Shown: positions 34,401 to 47,290 of the stretch, in pieces
Position numbering within the stretch: position 1 is the stretch's first letter
How the letters are laid out: each line of letters opens with the position of its first letter
Position numbers and translations under genes: made by a program
Notes under the pieces: generated by a model
What the model was told of the DNA's origin: nothing
Database searches by the model: none
What the model saw: only the letters and a program-made list of their open reading frames with translations
Source of the DNA: Sphagnum compactum
Lineage: Eukaryota > Bryophyta > Sphagnopsida > Sphagnales
DNA: 64,000 nucleotides
Assembly (NCBI GenBank): GCA_965153455.1
Contig: OZ234494.1
Location: 2,790,001 to 2,854,000, forward strand
Direction of reading: 5' to 3'

Positions 34401-37400
34401 TCACCTAGCACAGCACCGCTGCAAGCTGGTATAGAACCCGTACCTTTTCAACAGACTTGAAGCATTTTGCATTAGCTTCGATGCCAAGGATCTCCACCAG
34501 TACCACTTGATTTGAGTGGAGTCACATTTGTCCAAGATTTGGACTTCCTGACAGGAACCCAGCTCACAGATTCTGTCACTGCCACCTCGAACTGGTCGCA
34601 CAATCAGAGGTTTCCCAACAGAAAATTTCCCTTCTACCTTGCATCCTGCATGCACCCAACACCATAGAGATTTGTGTGGATTCAATCACTCAAAACTAGC
34701 AAAACTTTGTCTGAGTTGGATTCTATACAAGGTGCATATAAGCAGGTGAAACTGTTATTCTAACAACGGCAGTAAGAGTCCCAACTGACTTATGAACCTC
34801 CATGCAACTCTTCGACCTATTTTAGATCATGGTTCTGATTTCTACTACAAAAACTTTTGAAACAATCTTTACCTGAAATAGGCTTGTGGATTCCCACATG
34901 GGGAGACGGCACCTTCAGCAGGTGCATGCATGCCCCCAACTCCATCTTCAGACCCTCGTTTTCCCTCGTCAGCTGCAATACACCATACGCTCAGGGCAAG
35001 GATTTCCTGAACAGGAAACTAACTTCCTTAGAGAAACAGAAAGTGCAATCAAATCCCAAAACCTTCTAGACTCACTGAATGTCTCTCTAGCTGTGCCACA
35101 GCCAATCTCCATCACCTTGGATACCTCTTATTATCCTGTGCACAAAGAAGGTACACTCAAAAGACACTGAACAGATTCACCAGTAAGCGTCTGGAACCTT
35201 GTCAAGCTGCTCTGTAAGATCTTCCAGAGAATTCTGCAAGATGACAATTGTTCTGATGGTATTGTCATCCGGCAGCTCCTGTTTACCACCATTGACTCCT
35301 TTTTCAGTTGTCAAAATATCAGAGTTCAAGCTGGGAAGATCCAGTATGATGTCACCCTCAGAGAACTCAGGGAAGTAATTAGCATTGCCTGTTCCTAAGA
35401 GGCCTTCCTTAATGAAGATTTCCTGGAGAGCAGCAATTACTTCATCCAACCGTGGGGGCACCTTTTTGGACAACATTGCTCTCAGCTGCTCATAAACAAC
35501 CATATCACAGAAGTTTCAGCATCCAGACCAATTACAAATGTAGCACAAACCATAATGTGGACACACTACAAGATTGAACACTTGCTAGTGTTGTTTTTCT
35601 CCTTACAAACCATTTACTCTCATGCTCTGTCCAAACAGCACTTGACACTATGGCCAAGATGCTCAAGCAGTCCTTTTTGGTGCTTTCCTAAAACTTAGCT
35701 TGCCATTGTTGAACCCCATTGCAACTTCCATCCTGCCTCACAGCTTCAAGTCACCATACAACAACAACAGCAACTATTCAGGCAGTAAAATATTTATCTC
35801 ACTCCAGACCATTTTGATTTGATGGATGATGGAGTTGAAGGCAACAAACCTACCTGATGTTGTAAGCTGATGCAGTTCTCTGGAACAGCCTGCACAGTGA
35901 CCCTGGGCTCCAAAGGATTCCCTGCTGTGGCAGATAAATTACTAGGTGTCAGAATTCTGCTTGAATCTCAACCATAAATGTCCAGAGTACAAATTGCCCA
36001 AAATAACTTCCAATATTAAGAGGAGAGTAGACCAGCCATTCAGGATGAGTCATATGTGCACTTACAATGGGAACCATATATTCTCCAACTCCCAGCATAC
36101 TCTTCTGTATTTTAAATGTGGCAATGACAACCCAAGCAGGCAACAGAACCTTGCAGGCACTTATTACCTTCTGTGACTGATTGTAGACGTGCATTTAAGA
36201 TAAGAACTTGTCCCCGCAGTTGCTCACATTCATATTCTGACTTCTGCAGAAGCTGTTCTAATTCGTGGCGCCCTCTTTCAGCATTGACTTTGGGTTTGTT
36301 CCTTATCTGCTTTGCCCTGCAAAATGCAGTCCAGTGAGAACAACAGGTTTGGAAATCAGGAGGATCTTCATGGACACAGGATTTCTAGACAGTGCAGAAA
36401 GGTAGCATAGGCACTGGAGCCCAAAGGCAAGATTTAAAACTATTGCAAACTTAAAGTCTATAGGAGGTCAAAAGATGTGGCAACACCAGGTGGTAAGCAT
36501 TATCACGCATGCTGGGTACGATTGTGCAGATTGCTTACCTGCTCCCAAAGCGTAGAGTTGATAATGTCTCTGAAACATGTAAAGAGCTAGGAGAACAGCA
36601 ACAAAGTAGGGTTGTCCTTGAGTTGCCACCCTGTTGAGAGAATAACATTCTCAGGCAATTTCATTATGGAAAAACTTTCAGTTCTTTCATTCTAATAACT
36701 CCAAAAGATCAAGAAATTACAGCTATTCTCAAGGTTGCTATTTGTACAAAGAACCCAACTAAAGCAGAATATATTGATCATGAATCTACCTACCAGTGAT
36801 TCTTGCAGTATACGAGTCAATTTTGAGTCACGGTAAGGAACATGGGATCCTGTCTCTGCAACAAATTAACAATAGGTGGCCAATTGAGTCAATGGGAACA
36901 CTGGATCTCCGCATCTGTGCAACAGACAAGTCACTGACAGGCCCAAGAGTTTTATCTGTAATTGACTTTAGTCCAAAGATAAGATAATGCCCTGAAAATG
37001 GCAGGCGACCTTACCTGAAGTAAGGGCATTGATGACATTGCCAAGAGCAGAGAGGGACTTGTTGATCATTTTAGCTTCAGACAGAAGTTTTCCCTCTGCT
37101 CCTGTTCTTTCAACTTTTTCAGATCCTGCCAGATCAACAAGATAGACTTTCCCTGTCTTCATGCTTCATGATCATGCCATTACATTTCACATGTCAGATG
37201 CAAGTTTCTAGGAAAATGGATCTCTTTGCTGAGAACCAAGCACTAAGATATGGCCATATGCAAATGAAACATCAACAATTCTCGTCTTCAGTGCAAGACT
37301 CAAAAAACTCAAGTTTTAAGAACTTCAGCTTGCCAAGTTTCTTGCTGTGCATATCAGCATTGTGGATGAATTTTGCCTACCTTCGATCCTCACTGTTTGT

Positions 37401-40400
37401 CTGCTGTATAGTGAAAAGAAAGACACAGTGACTCCTGCTACTTCCAGCATTCATTTCTGGTAAAGTGGCTCAGAAAGATTGGGCACAGATGACTTGAATT
37501 ATACATCAAACTGTTGTCTCCACAATGCAATCATATTAATTTCTAGGCAAGGGACATTGAAGAGTGCAGAAAGATGGGACGGCCATTCATCATTATGTGG
37601 ACAGAAGAACTTAAGGCTATCATCATGTTGTGTCACCCATGAGTATATTAAGTGCACAATAGGAACATATGCCCTCATCCAAAAACTATCAATAACTTCA
37701 ACAAACAACAGATTGATCAAAGTGGATACGAGTTGCTCCCACTGCTCTGTTTGCTAATCCAACCTGCAAGAAAGACAATTGTTACTACATCACATTATCT
37801 AATTGTATAAAACATCACAAGTCAACATTTAAACTGGGCAGATTACCAGAAATACATGTGATGCATATGTTCTTGCAGAACTAACAAAACATCATTTCCA
37901 GTGTAAGGAAAATCAATGCACCTGAAGGATCTGGAGCATCTCTTTCTCCGTTTGGACATATCTCTGTCAGGTGAATCCAGCTTAATTTGTACCCATTGCA
38001 CTGGATTGTGGCCTAATCATTATCAAAGAGAGTCTTGGAAACCAAATATCTACATGAGTGCATGCTAAGCATACATGTATAACAGATGATTGATGATGGA
38101 AACTACCTCAGTGACTCCTGCTATGAAGATTCCTTTTGCTCTGTTTTCCTTGACCTGGAGATTATTCTTGGTGGCATCCAATAAGTCCCTGCATTCACAA
38201 CAAAAGGGGAATGGATGCAATTTGTGCCTTTGATATTTAGTGAAGACCAATAGAATGAAGCACAGTACAAAATAGAACATCTGCAACCAGTGAACCCAGG
38301 AACTCCGTGGACATCAACCTGATTCTCTCCATGTAGATCTCCACCTGAAAGCATGAACATCAACAAGACAGTATGAGGTAGGAAAAGAAATCTATAGAGA
38401 GCAATCCACCAAGCTTGAACTAGAGAGCAAATTGTCATTCTCTTAAAGCCTGGAGGCATGGAATATGTTCACATAATGGTGACCCATTTATCAGTTTATC
38501 AGTAGCTCAGGAGATAGAAATTCTCACCATTGACAGCTTGATTAGGAACTCTGATGTCTCATCAGCAGCCTGTATGAACTCAAAGATACATTGTGCAACC
38601 CTTGGGAGAATCCCCTTTGATGAAGAGTCGTCCAAGTTCTGCATGTTTGGACCCTGCCATTCACACAGTACACCAGGTAGGTACACTGTACTCACCATTA
38701 CACCAGGAACATGGGCTCTGTCTGTCACACAGTAGATTCTGGAGACCACAAATCTAATTAGGAATATTTACTAGTTTATGGAAATGACTGCCAACATTTA
38801 AGGTTCTTTCACAAGAGGCAAGGAATTTGACGGGGCTAGGGTTTTGGTCCATGCACAAACATCTCCAGGACTTTGGAGTTATGAAAACAGGTTCCAGGAT
38901 CTCAGGTTTGCAAAACAAGTTGCACACATGGTCTCTGTCTATCTACAAATAATGTGTCAATTGTTGGACCTCACCTCCATTGTGTGTGTTTTCCCAGCTC
39001 CAGTCTACACGGATTCACACATGGTGAGCTTGTTAGCAACTACATCAATTGATGCAAACTTCATAGAACTTCCTATCTAGCCTAACTACTGGAACCCTGT
39101 GACAACATGAACAGACGGGCCTGCTACTTTGAGAGAGTGATGATGTCTATGTCTCTGAAAATATTTTGTTCTGTGGTCTGAATCCTGACTACTGTAGATC
39201 CAAATCCACTTGTAGAGAGCAGAGATTGACTGGTTGCCACATGGTGGAATAATGATCTCATTATTTGTTCAAAATCACATGAATCTTGATGATACCTGTA
39301 GGTCTAGAATCAAAGTTTCACCTGTCCATAAGCAAGAATTGTCCCGTTTATTGCATTCATAGCATCTGCAACAACAAAGGAACCCGGTAACAAACAAAGT
39401 TCAAGATCTTTCCAGTTACGTATGGCCTCGCGTCTTTTTGTCCAGATGAAAATATGAGCACTAAAATCCATCTACACACAGCATTAATTATCCAACTGAA
39501 ATGACAATATGCAATGCGATCAGGAAACCAAAATTCTTGCAAATTTCACTACAGTTTTCAAGAACCGTACTACAACGAGCTGCTGCGGAGTCAGTGCGAT
39601 CTGTGAACTAACGAGCATCAGTAGATCAACGGCGAATAGACAATTGATAGGTGAGAGCGTTTGTTGCAAAAGCTATGCATGATATTCAGAGCATTTGCCT
39701 GCATTCTTTTTCAACAACTGTACAAGGTTGATCTGTATAGTGCCTACCCTTCACAATTGGCTTCGCCACGAACTCGAACACGTCCGCTTGAATAGAATCC
39801 TCATAGAAGACCCTGTCAAAAGTGAACACTGACTCCTCCTCTTTGTCGTCCTGCAGTGAATCAATTCTCACAGCTCTGGCGTTTGGATCTGAGTATGTCC
39901 AGTGCTTGTTGCTCTAATCTAACGTACAACTGAGAGTTATTTCTTTGTTTCAGGCGATCTGTAGACTTATAGACGGCAGAAGGTTCTCCGGTCACCAGAT
40001 ACACAGCGATGGATTCTACGTCACGATGTTAGTAGAGCTTGTATTTTTACATTGCACACGATCGTAGACTTGATATAGTGCAATGTCTGTCTCAATAAAT
40101 ACAGAAAAGGCCCCTTACGTCACCGGGGGAATTCGATACAAGCTCTCTTTGAAGTGGATTCCTTATATGCATGATCTGTTACCGATATCACTGGCATCTG
40201 GAAACAGTGATTGCTTCATTTGCCGAGAAACGAGGTGAAGGAGACATATGTGCATATTCTTAAGTAGCAGATAACAGCAAAGACCAGGGAGCGGCTTATC
40301 TCTTCCGGTTTTTTTGTTTGGGATTAGAAGATACGAGTGTTTACCTTGAAAGTGAAGGATTCCTGATCAGATCGACGTATACAAGGTACCATGGATCCAT

Positions 40401-40458
40401 ACTGGGCTTCCTTTTCGCTCAATGGCCTGATGCGAACACACACTGCCACATTCGACAT
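34401..40458 (-). CDS. KIN1: Kinesin KIN-1 (plant kinesin-1), full gene
   Basis: Eighteen exons give about 609 residues: 40458-40383, 39888-39748, 39365-39322, 39004-38975, 38653-38528, 38344-38319, 38188-38107, 37963-37922, 37763-37730, 37456-37381, 37163-37015, 36855-36794, 36630-36539, 36316-36168, 35921-35854, 35485-35198, 34972-34873, 34645-34401. All phases fit; the exon 1 donor and exon 16 acceptor are less certain. The N-terminal motor holds [56 protein letters not shown] (P-loop), [11 protein letters not shown] (switch I), [17 protein letters not shown] (switch II), [15 protein letters not shown] and [12 protein letters not shown] short coiled coil and a tail ending in a basic, Trp-containing segment follow. 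The order and wording match plant KIN-1 (Arabidopsis At3g63480 type), a plus-end motor implicated in meiosis and female gametogenesis. The tail is longer than I recall for seed plants. Confidence 0.9.
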
Positions 40459-41029
40459 GTTTCGCCCCTGGGAGTTGCTTCGAGAACTTCCTGCAATTCA
40501 AACACTGTCCATGAAAGACCAAACGTACGTACATGTGTGCAGAGAAAAGGAAACATTAACGTTAGAACGAGGATGATCTGAGGCCACGGTAGGAAAGCAG
40601 CAGCCATGGGAACAAGAAAGAAAAAATTAGACAACGATACATCGGAGTACACTTGTTGATTGAAATCGAAGGGGAAACCCACTTTGGACTGCATTGAAGC
40701 TCCTTCAGAACAATCTACAGAAATCTGTGTGTAATAAAGACAATAAGACAACACAGCTTCTAATACTGTAATAGGACTCAACAATACGCAAAAGACAAAG
40801 GGAATTATGAATCTACTATACGGGAAAACTCTTCTTTTCGCCGTCACGACCAAATCAGCTAACGCCTCGGACCCCGGCACAACAGCTAAACAAAATCGTC
40901 GCTCGAGCCGAAGCTCCCCTCCAACCAGCGCCAAACCTTCGCCTGCTGCAAAGGCACTCACAACAACTGTGCCGTGTGCCTTCCTCTCTCTCTTCTGTGC
41001 GTGCCGTCGGCCAACAGAGACTGGATTAT

Positions 41030-41245
41030 TAATTCTTGGAATCGTCCTCTCGGATGAATGAATAAGACTGAGCGTCCTCTCCGATGAATAAATAAGACCG
41101 AGCCCTCACAGTAACGGGGATTATGATCTAAGGAGTCGCCCTCCCAGGATGAAATTCTAAGACCCAAGAGCCTCACAGTCACGCGGATTATGGTGAAAAA
41201 TTATACGTGTAAGAGACATGTCCTCTCGGATGAATAATGCTATGT
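41030..41245. repeat. GTCCTCTCGGATGAATAA-type degenerate repeats
   Basis: CGTCCTCTCGGATGAATGAATAAGAC-like words begin near 41043, 41073 and 41219, with a more diverged copy near 41134. They alternate with AGCCTCACAGT-type blocks followed by GGATTATG (near 41100 and 41170). Spacing is irregular, suggesting an old tandem array with deletions. It lies in the likely KIN-1 upstream region. Confidence 0.6.
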
Positions 41246-41565
41246 CATCCAAAAACAGAGCTGATGAGAAGGTGTACATGTCATTCTTATTTACCACGTC
41301 ATCAAAAAAGACCTAAAAATAAGACTTTACACGTCATTTAGGATGCCATGTCATAATAACAACACTAAATAATGGCACACATGGATGCTGTACATTCATG
41401 CTTGCCATGTCATCACAAACAGAGCTAAAGAATGGTGTACACGTCACTCCATTTTGCCATGTCATCACAGACCGAGCTAAAGAATGGTGTACACGTAACG
41501 TCAATTTAATTATGCCATGTCAGCAACATAAGAGCGAAGAAGAAGTGTGTACACGTCATTTTGGC
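41225..41565. repeat. About 52 bp promoter repeat with ACGTCA cores
   Basis: The unit runs GCCATGTCATCACA, GAGCTAAAGAATGG, TGTACACGTCA. Two near-identical copies start at 41404 and 41456 (period 52); diverged copies lie near 41240, 41290, 41344 and 41514. Five copies of the palindromic-type ACGTCA core, a plant bZIP binding site, are carried by the array. Whether they act as sites is inference. Confidence 0.75.
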
Positions 41566-41582
41566 GCTTCGAGTTTTGGCCA

Positions 41583-41725
41583 GAATCGAGAGGTTAAAAG
41601 CGGACGGAATGTCGATTATATGTCCACATCGCCACGGTATCTGGATTTGGCCGAAATCGAGAGGTCAAAAAGGGACGGAACGTCGATATTGTGTGTCCAC
41701 ATCACCACGGCATCTGGATTGGGAC
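41583..41725. repeat. 71 bp two-copy repeat in the CUL3 leader region
   Basis: AATCGAGAGGT recurs at 41584 and 41655, each followed by GGGACGGAA-like, GTCGATAT-like and GTCCACATC-CCACGGYATCTGGATT blocks. The copies are about 85-90 percent alike by eye. The pair sits 260-400 bp upstream of the CUL3 ATG, in its promoter or 5' leader. Confidence 0.8.
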
Positions 41726-41981
41726 CTGGCAGGTGAAGAGAGAAGCGCTTGCGAGAGGAGGAGGAGGAGGAGAAGACGAAGGGGATTGGGTTAGGAATTG
41801 GTGGTTTTGCGTTAAAATTTCCGGCGAGATCGGTGTCGCTGCTCGTCTCTGAGATGTTTTGGTGCGGAGGAATGTTGTAGAGGCAGCGTGTGCGGTCCGG
41901 AGAGTAAAAATTTGGCGTCTTTGAAGCCTGATTTGGGAGTAGGAAGCCGTGGTTTCGGCGGTGCACTACTGGTTGAGCACC

Positions 41982-44900
41982 ATGAGTCAGGCAAAGAAGA
42001 AGAATTTCAAGATAGAGCCGTTCAAGCACAAGGTGGAGATGGATCCCAAGTACGCGGAGAAGACGTGGAAAATCCTAGAGGACGCAATTCATGAAATTTA
42101 CAATCATAATGCTAGCGGCCTGAGCTTTGAAGAACTTTACAGGTAAAAATTTGGGAAGAAGTACTTTGCTTTGCATCTTTTGTTCCGTTACCGGTTTTTC
42201 CGTCTGCAGCCGTTGGGTTCTGGACTTGCACCTATTTGGATGATCTTCTTGTCGATGTCGTCATTTCCGTGTTTGACAATCTTGTTTGAGGAGGGAAGCT
42301 GGTTCAACTTGAATCATTGAGCACGTTCGCAGATTAGGGTTTTGCAGACAATTGTTGAATGTATCTTGTGCTTGCAGAGGCAGATGTGTTCATGACTGGA
42401 ATTTGGAGTCTGTACTACATTGGCAAGAGGATCTGTGTGTCTTGCACATTTATTCCTGATTGTGATGTGGAGCATATAATGTATGAGTCTTGAATTGACA
42501 AATGCAATTTGGAAACTGGCTTGCAACTCTTTCTAAGGTTGCAATCTCTATCCACTATGACAGAGCAACTGAATACTCCAAATACCTCTTCTTGCGGATG
42601 ACCTTGGGTCAGTGGATTACATTGAAGCTGCACAAATCCAGCCAGTGAAGGGACCATTTTTAAGTAGTGGTAGTATCAAAATTATAATCAGGTGGTTGTA
42701 GCTTTTCACAGGATTGTGCAAGTGGTGAATACACTCATATGAAGTGTGGTACTGAAGCTCGTCAGTAATTACTGAAGAGTACACCAGATGGCCACTTCAA
42801 CCCATTGTGAAAGCAAGATTGTTCCAGTGGCTCTGCAAGCAAAGGTCACAAAGGGTACTGCATGATATTCTTTGCTTTGATGAGGGTTTCTGTATTTATG
42901 TGATGCTGATTTTGCTGTGTATCTGTCAACTTGTCTTCCAGAAAATGGTCCTTGTTAACCCCTTGTCACTGGTCACTACCATACATGTTGCTGTTGGAGG
43001 TCCCTGAACATGCGTGTGACCATTGGTGTCATTCAAACCACTTAGTGTTTTGGTTTGGTCTTTTTTTCACTCTCTTCAGGATTGGGTTTCCTTTTTCTCA
43101 TTATTGCTGATTAGTAGCTAGTATGTTGTGAGAGGTGAAGTATCCATAACCTTATTACCAGATTGTTTCTCAATTCTTTTCAGCTTGCCTAGATTGTGAG
43201 TATTGAGAAATTCTCAGTACCTATGAAGATATTTGCTAACTGTTGAACCACCATGTTTGTGCCATGAAGTGTAAACACCATGAAGCGTATTATCTGCTTG
43301 AAGCAATACATGTGAATGTGTGAGATTTTGGTGTGTATAGGTGAATAGGATCAAGGGCACTTCCAGGATGAATGTGTGCCATTCCTGGTCTAAGATTGGG
43401 TTATCCTGCAGGAATGCCTATAACATGGTGCTCCACAAGTATGGGGAGAAGCTTTATTCAGAGCTTGTGAATACAATGACACAGCACATGCGTGAGATTG
43501 CAATGACTGTAGAAGCTTCCCAAGGAGACCTGTTCCTGGAGGAGCTTGACTCCAAGTGGCGTGAGCACAATAAGTCACTGCAAATGATCCGAGATATTCT
43601 GATGTATATGGACAGAACATATGTGAACAATTTCAATAAGACCCCTGTCCATGAACTTGGTCTCAATTTGTGGCGAGATAACATTGTAAGGTCCCCAAAG
43701 ATAAAGGATCGATTGCTGGATATGCTATTAGACCTTGTGCACAGAGAACGGACAGGGGAGGTGATCAACAGAGGGTTAATGCGGAACATTACAAAGATGC
43801 TGGTAGACTTGGGTCCAACTGTTTATCAGGATGACTTTGAGAGACCATTTCTGGATGCTGCATCAGACTTTTACAGGCTGGAGTCCCAGCAGTTTATAGA
43901 AACGAGTGACTGTGCTGACTACTTGAGGAAGGCAGAGAAAAGGCTCAATGAGGAGATAGACAGGATAACTCACTATTTAGATCCCAAAAGTGAGCCCAAA
44001 ATTACCTCTGTGGTTGAGAGGGAGGTCATTGGGAACCGCATGAAGCTTTTGGTTGAAATGGACAACTCAGGGCTGGTGTCTATGCTCATCGATGACAAGT
44101 ATGAGGATTTGGGGCGCATGTACAATCTGTTCCGTCATGTGCCAACAGGCCTGCAGACAATCCGTGACCTAATGACAAGCCATTTGCAGGACACTGGGAG
44201 GCAGCTTGTTTTGGACCCAGAAAGATTGAAAGATCCTGTGGAGTTTGTGCAACGGCTGCTTGATGAGAAGGACAAGTATGATAAGGTTATCCGGCTTTCA
44301 TTCAGCAATGATAAGACTTTCCAAAATGCACTTAATTCTTCATTTGAGTTCTTCATCAATCTCAATGTTAGGTCACCAGAGTTCATCTCTCTCTTTGTGG
44401 ATGACAAGCTGAGGAAGGGTTTGAAAGGGGTGAGTGAAGAGGATGTGGAATCAGTGCTTGATAAGGTGATGATGCTGTTCCGCTATTTGCAAGAGAAGGA
44501 TGTCTTTGAGAAGTACTATAAGCAGCATCTGGCAAAACGGCTATTGTCAGGCCGAACAGTGTCAGATGATGCAGAGCGCAGCCTGATTGTGAAGCTGAAG
44601 ACTGAGTGTGGTTATCAGTTCACATCAAAGCTGGAAGGTATGTTCACAGATATGAAGACATCACGAGATACAATGCAGGGGTTCAATGCAACACTGGCGG
44701 GAAGTGAATCCAATGAAGGACCCACTCTTGCAGTGCAAGTGCTTACAACAGGATCATGGCCAACTCAGTCCAGTGCAAGGTGCAACATGCCAACAGAGAT
44801 TCTTTCCTTGTGTGATAAGTTCAAGCAGTATTATTTGTCTACTCACACAGGTCGGCGATTAACATGGCAAACCAATATGGGCACAGCAGACTTGAAGGCC

Positions 44901-45455
44901 ACATTTGGAAATGGAAATAAGCATGAGCTTAATGTGTCCACATACCAAATGTTCATTCTCTGTTTGTTCAACACAGCCGATCAACTGACCTACAGAGAAA
45001 TTGAGCAGGCAACAGATATACTTGCACCAGATCTGAAGAGGAGTCTGCAGTCTTTGGCCTGTGTGAAGGGGAAAAATGTGTTGCGAAAGGATCCAATGAG
45101 CAAGGACATCAGTGAGGATGATGTATTTTTGTTCAATGACAAGTTTTCAAGCAAGTTCTACAAGGTGAAGATTAGTACTGTTGTTGCACAAAAGGAGAGT
45201 GAACCTGAAAAACAGGAGACACGCCAAAAGGTGGAGGAAGATAGAAAGCCACAGATAGAGGCTGCTATTGTCAGAATCATGAAGGCTAGGCGCCTCTTGG
45301 ATCACAATAATATCATCAGCGAAGTGACAAAGCAGCTGCAAGCTCGTTTTCTCCCTAATCTTTCCGTAATCAAGAAACGGATTGAATCCCTAATTGAGAG
45401 GGAATTTCTGGAAAGGGACAGAGTAGACAGAAAATTGTACCGTTATTTGGCCTAA
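41982..45455 (+). CDS. CUL3: Cullin-3, scaffold of BTB-CUL3 ubiquitin ligases
   Basis: Two exons, 41982-42142 and 43412-45455, encode 734 residues, close to the 732 or so of Arabidopsis CUL3A; a single intron is also the plant CUL3 pattern. The start MSQAKKKNFKIEPFKHK is family-like. The N-terminal cullin repeats begin HEIYNHNASGLSFEELYR and NAYNMVLHKYGEKLY, the surface that binds BTB substrate adaptors. The cullin-homology domain that holds RBX1 includes YLQEKDVFEKYYKQHLAKRL and LTWQTNMGTADLKATF. The C-terminal winged helix has AAIVRIMKARR, with the NEDD8-acceptor Lys at about residue 678, and ends in the conserved DRKLYRYLA-type tail. Nothing is broken. It acts in nucleus and cytosol to ubiquitinate BTB-bound substrates. 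Confidence 0.97.
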
Positions 45456-47290
45456 TGGCCTGTATAGAGAGAGAGAAAATTCAGGTAGATCTGAGCAGCA
45501 TAAGAGGTACAGCACTTTGTTTCAGATGGTGACAATTTCCTGTATGATTCTCTTGTGAATAGTGACACCTCATTCAGCTGCAGTAAGTGGCAGAATCACT
45601 ATTTAAGTTGCCATCTAGATCACATTGGTGAAGGTCCTTTGTCTTCCTAGCAAAAGTGCCAGCCAGGGGGCCTGGATTCTACCCTCTGGTTAAGAAAGCA
45701 TTTGAGACCAGTGAAGCCAAAACTTTGACAGATGCCCATGTAGTTTTAGTAGCAAATTGTTTCATATCTCCCACATGCAGCCCAGTCAGATAGCCGATAC
45801 TAATTTGCTTTCGGTCATCAATGCCAATGTTCATGTATCCTGTCTGTTTCTGGAAGGACAAACACAGTTAGGTGTATTTAGTGCTGTCATTCTTGCTCTA
45901 GATATTCTGATTCTGAGGGTTGCCAATATCAGTGTGCAGACAGAGAATCAACTCTTGTTACAACTGAGGGGTTGTCAGCTCTTGTTAGGACTGTTGTTGC
46001 AAGGTTTCATATCAACAAAGTTGCATTTTTGCCAACTTTGTCTACATGCAGGTTTCCACTTTCGTAGTTTCAGATGTTGTAAGACTGCAGTAAGCACTGC
46101 AGTCTGTTACGAACATCTATTCTGCTTTGAGTCTGAAATCAGTGGACAGTGATCTATCTGCCGATGCCAGCCTTCAGCACTTTTGAAAACTCAGCTCATG
46201 AAAAGACAGGCTCCAAGGTTTTCGCAAGATGAAGGTACGAGATTCGACCTGCTCCAACTTATTTGACACCCACCATTTGTTTCAACTCCTGTCTTGCGTC
46301 CTCACTATAAACTTCAATCATTACGAATGGGTAGTATCATCTTTCTGTCCCTGGATATATAATTCCTTTTTCAAAGAATAATAGATTTTGTTATTATCAT
46401 TTATTGGTAAAAACCTCCCATCATGTAAGCCACCCCCTGTAAGGAGGGTTTACATGGCTTCTTATTGTTATTTATTGTTTCAAAAAAAAGGAAAATCCTT
46501 CCTATTTGTTTCTTGTATTGACTAATTAATGAAAATGTGCGAAAGCTCTGTTGGCTTCAGCCATTGTATGAGTTTCTTCCTTTATTCAAATAGCATTTCC
46601 ATTATGTCTGGCAGCATCTATCAATTCATAACCCAATTTGAAAGCCATGTTTCAGCCCAGACATTTCCCATTTGCTCCTAGTAACCAACAAATAGCTTCT
46701 TCCTTGTACGCTAAAACCTGTTCCCCTAAGACCCTTCTTTATAAGACTTATCATCCATCTGCACAAATCACTAGATAAGATTGTTTCCAAATAGAGGCTT
46801 GCAATTTGCATGCCAATTGACAGAAATGTTGATATGAGTTATCCATGTACACAGTAATTACAGGAATGTATTAGCTCATAGTTGCTAGTAGATTATTGTG
46901 TGCAGTGATGGTGTACCACATGGTGATAGGCCGGGGTCTGCTAGTACTTTTCATGGAGAAAAATCAGCGTATGTTGGTAAGGACTATTGCCACTTTCCTT
47001 GCAGCCATTATAGGGACTGCTTCTTCAACCTTTAAGAAGACTATATTGGGGTGCATTAGATTTCCCCCCCCCAACATATCAGGTGAATTGAGAAGGCTTG
47101 TCTAGTGTTTGCATCTGGACTGACCAATAGATGTGAATTGAAGTGTGTCTCTACTGCTGAACTTTTTCTTTACTGGACTACTCTGTCAACAAGAAAACAT
47201 GTGCAACAAATGTGCTGACAAGAATTCCTCAGCAAATGCAATTCATCAGGCACACTGGACAAAGGTCGGTAAACCTTCCAGCATCCTTAG
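45456..47290. other. Convergent intergenic region, CUL3 and HAD 3' ends
   Basis: CUL3 runs in from the left and the HAD gene from the right, so both 3' untranslated regions lie here. No coding frame is convincing. Near 46423-46457 an imperfect hairpin (CATGTAAGCC against GGTTTACATG) precedes T- and A-rich sequence and may mark a transcript end. Confidence 0.5.

Larger units (their letters stand above)
40459..41981. promoter_or_regulatory. Divergent KIN-1/CUL3 promoter region
   Basis: About 1.5 kb separates the KIN-1 start (minus) from the CUL3 start (plus), so both leaders and promoters must lie here. The middle (about 41030-41725) is made of three small tandem families: GTCCTCTCGGATGAATAA-type units, a roughly 52 bp unit bearing TGTACACGTCA, and a 71 bp unit. 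Five ACGTCA cores (bZIP-type sites) occur at 41296, 41331, 41441, 41498 and 41553. Transcription starts cannot be read from sequence alone. Confidence 0.6.

Noticed and set aside
40419-40961. 180-codon frame (-) overlapping the KIN-1 first exon
   Set aside because: KIN-1 is read in another frame here, with the start [13 protein letters not shown]; the longer frame matches nothing.
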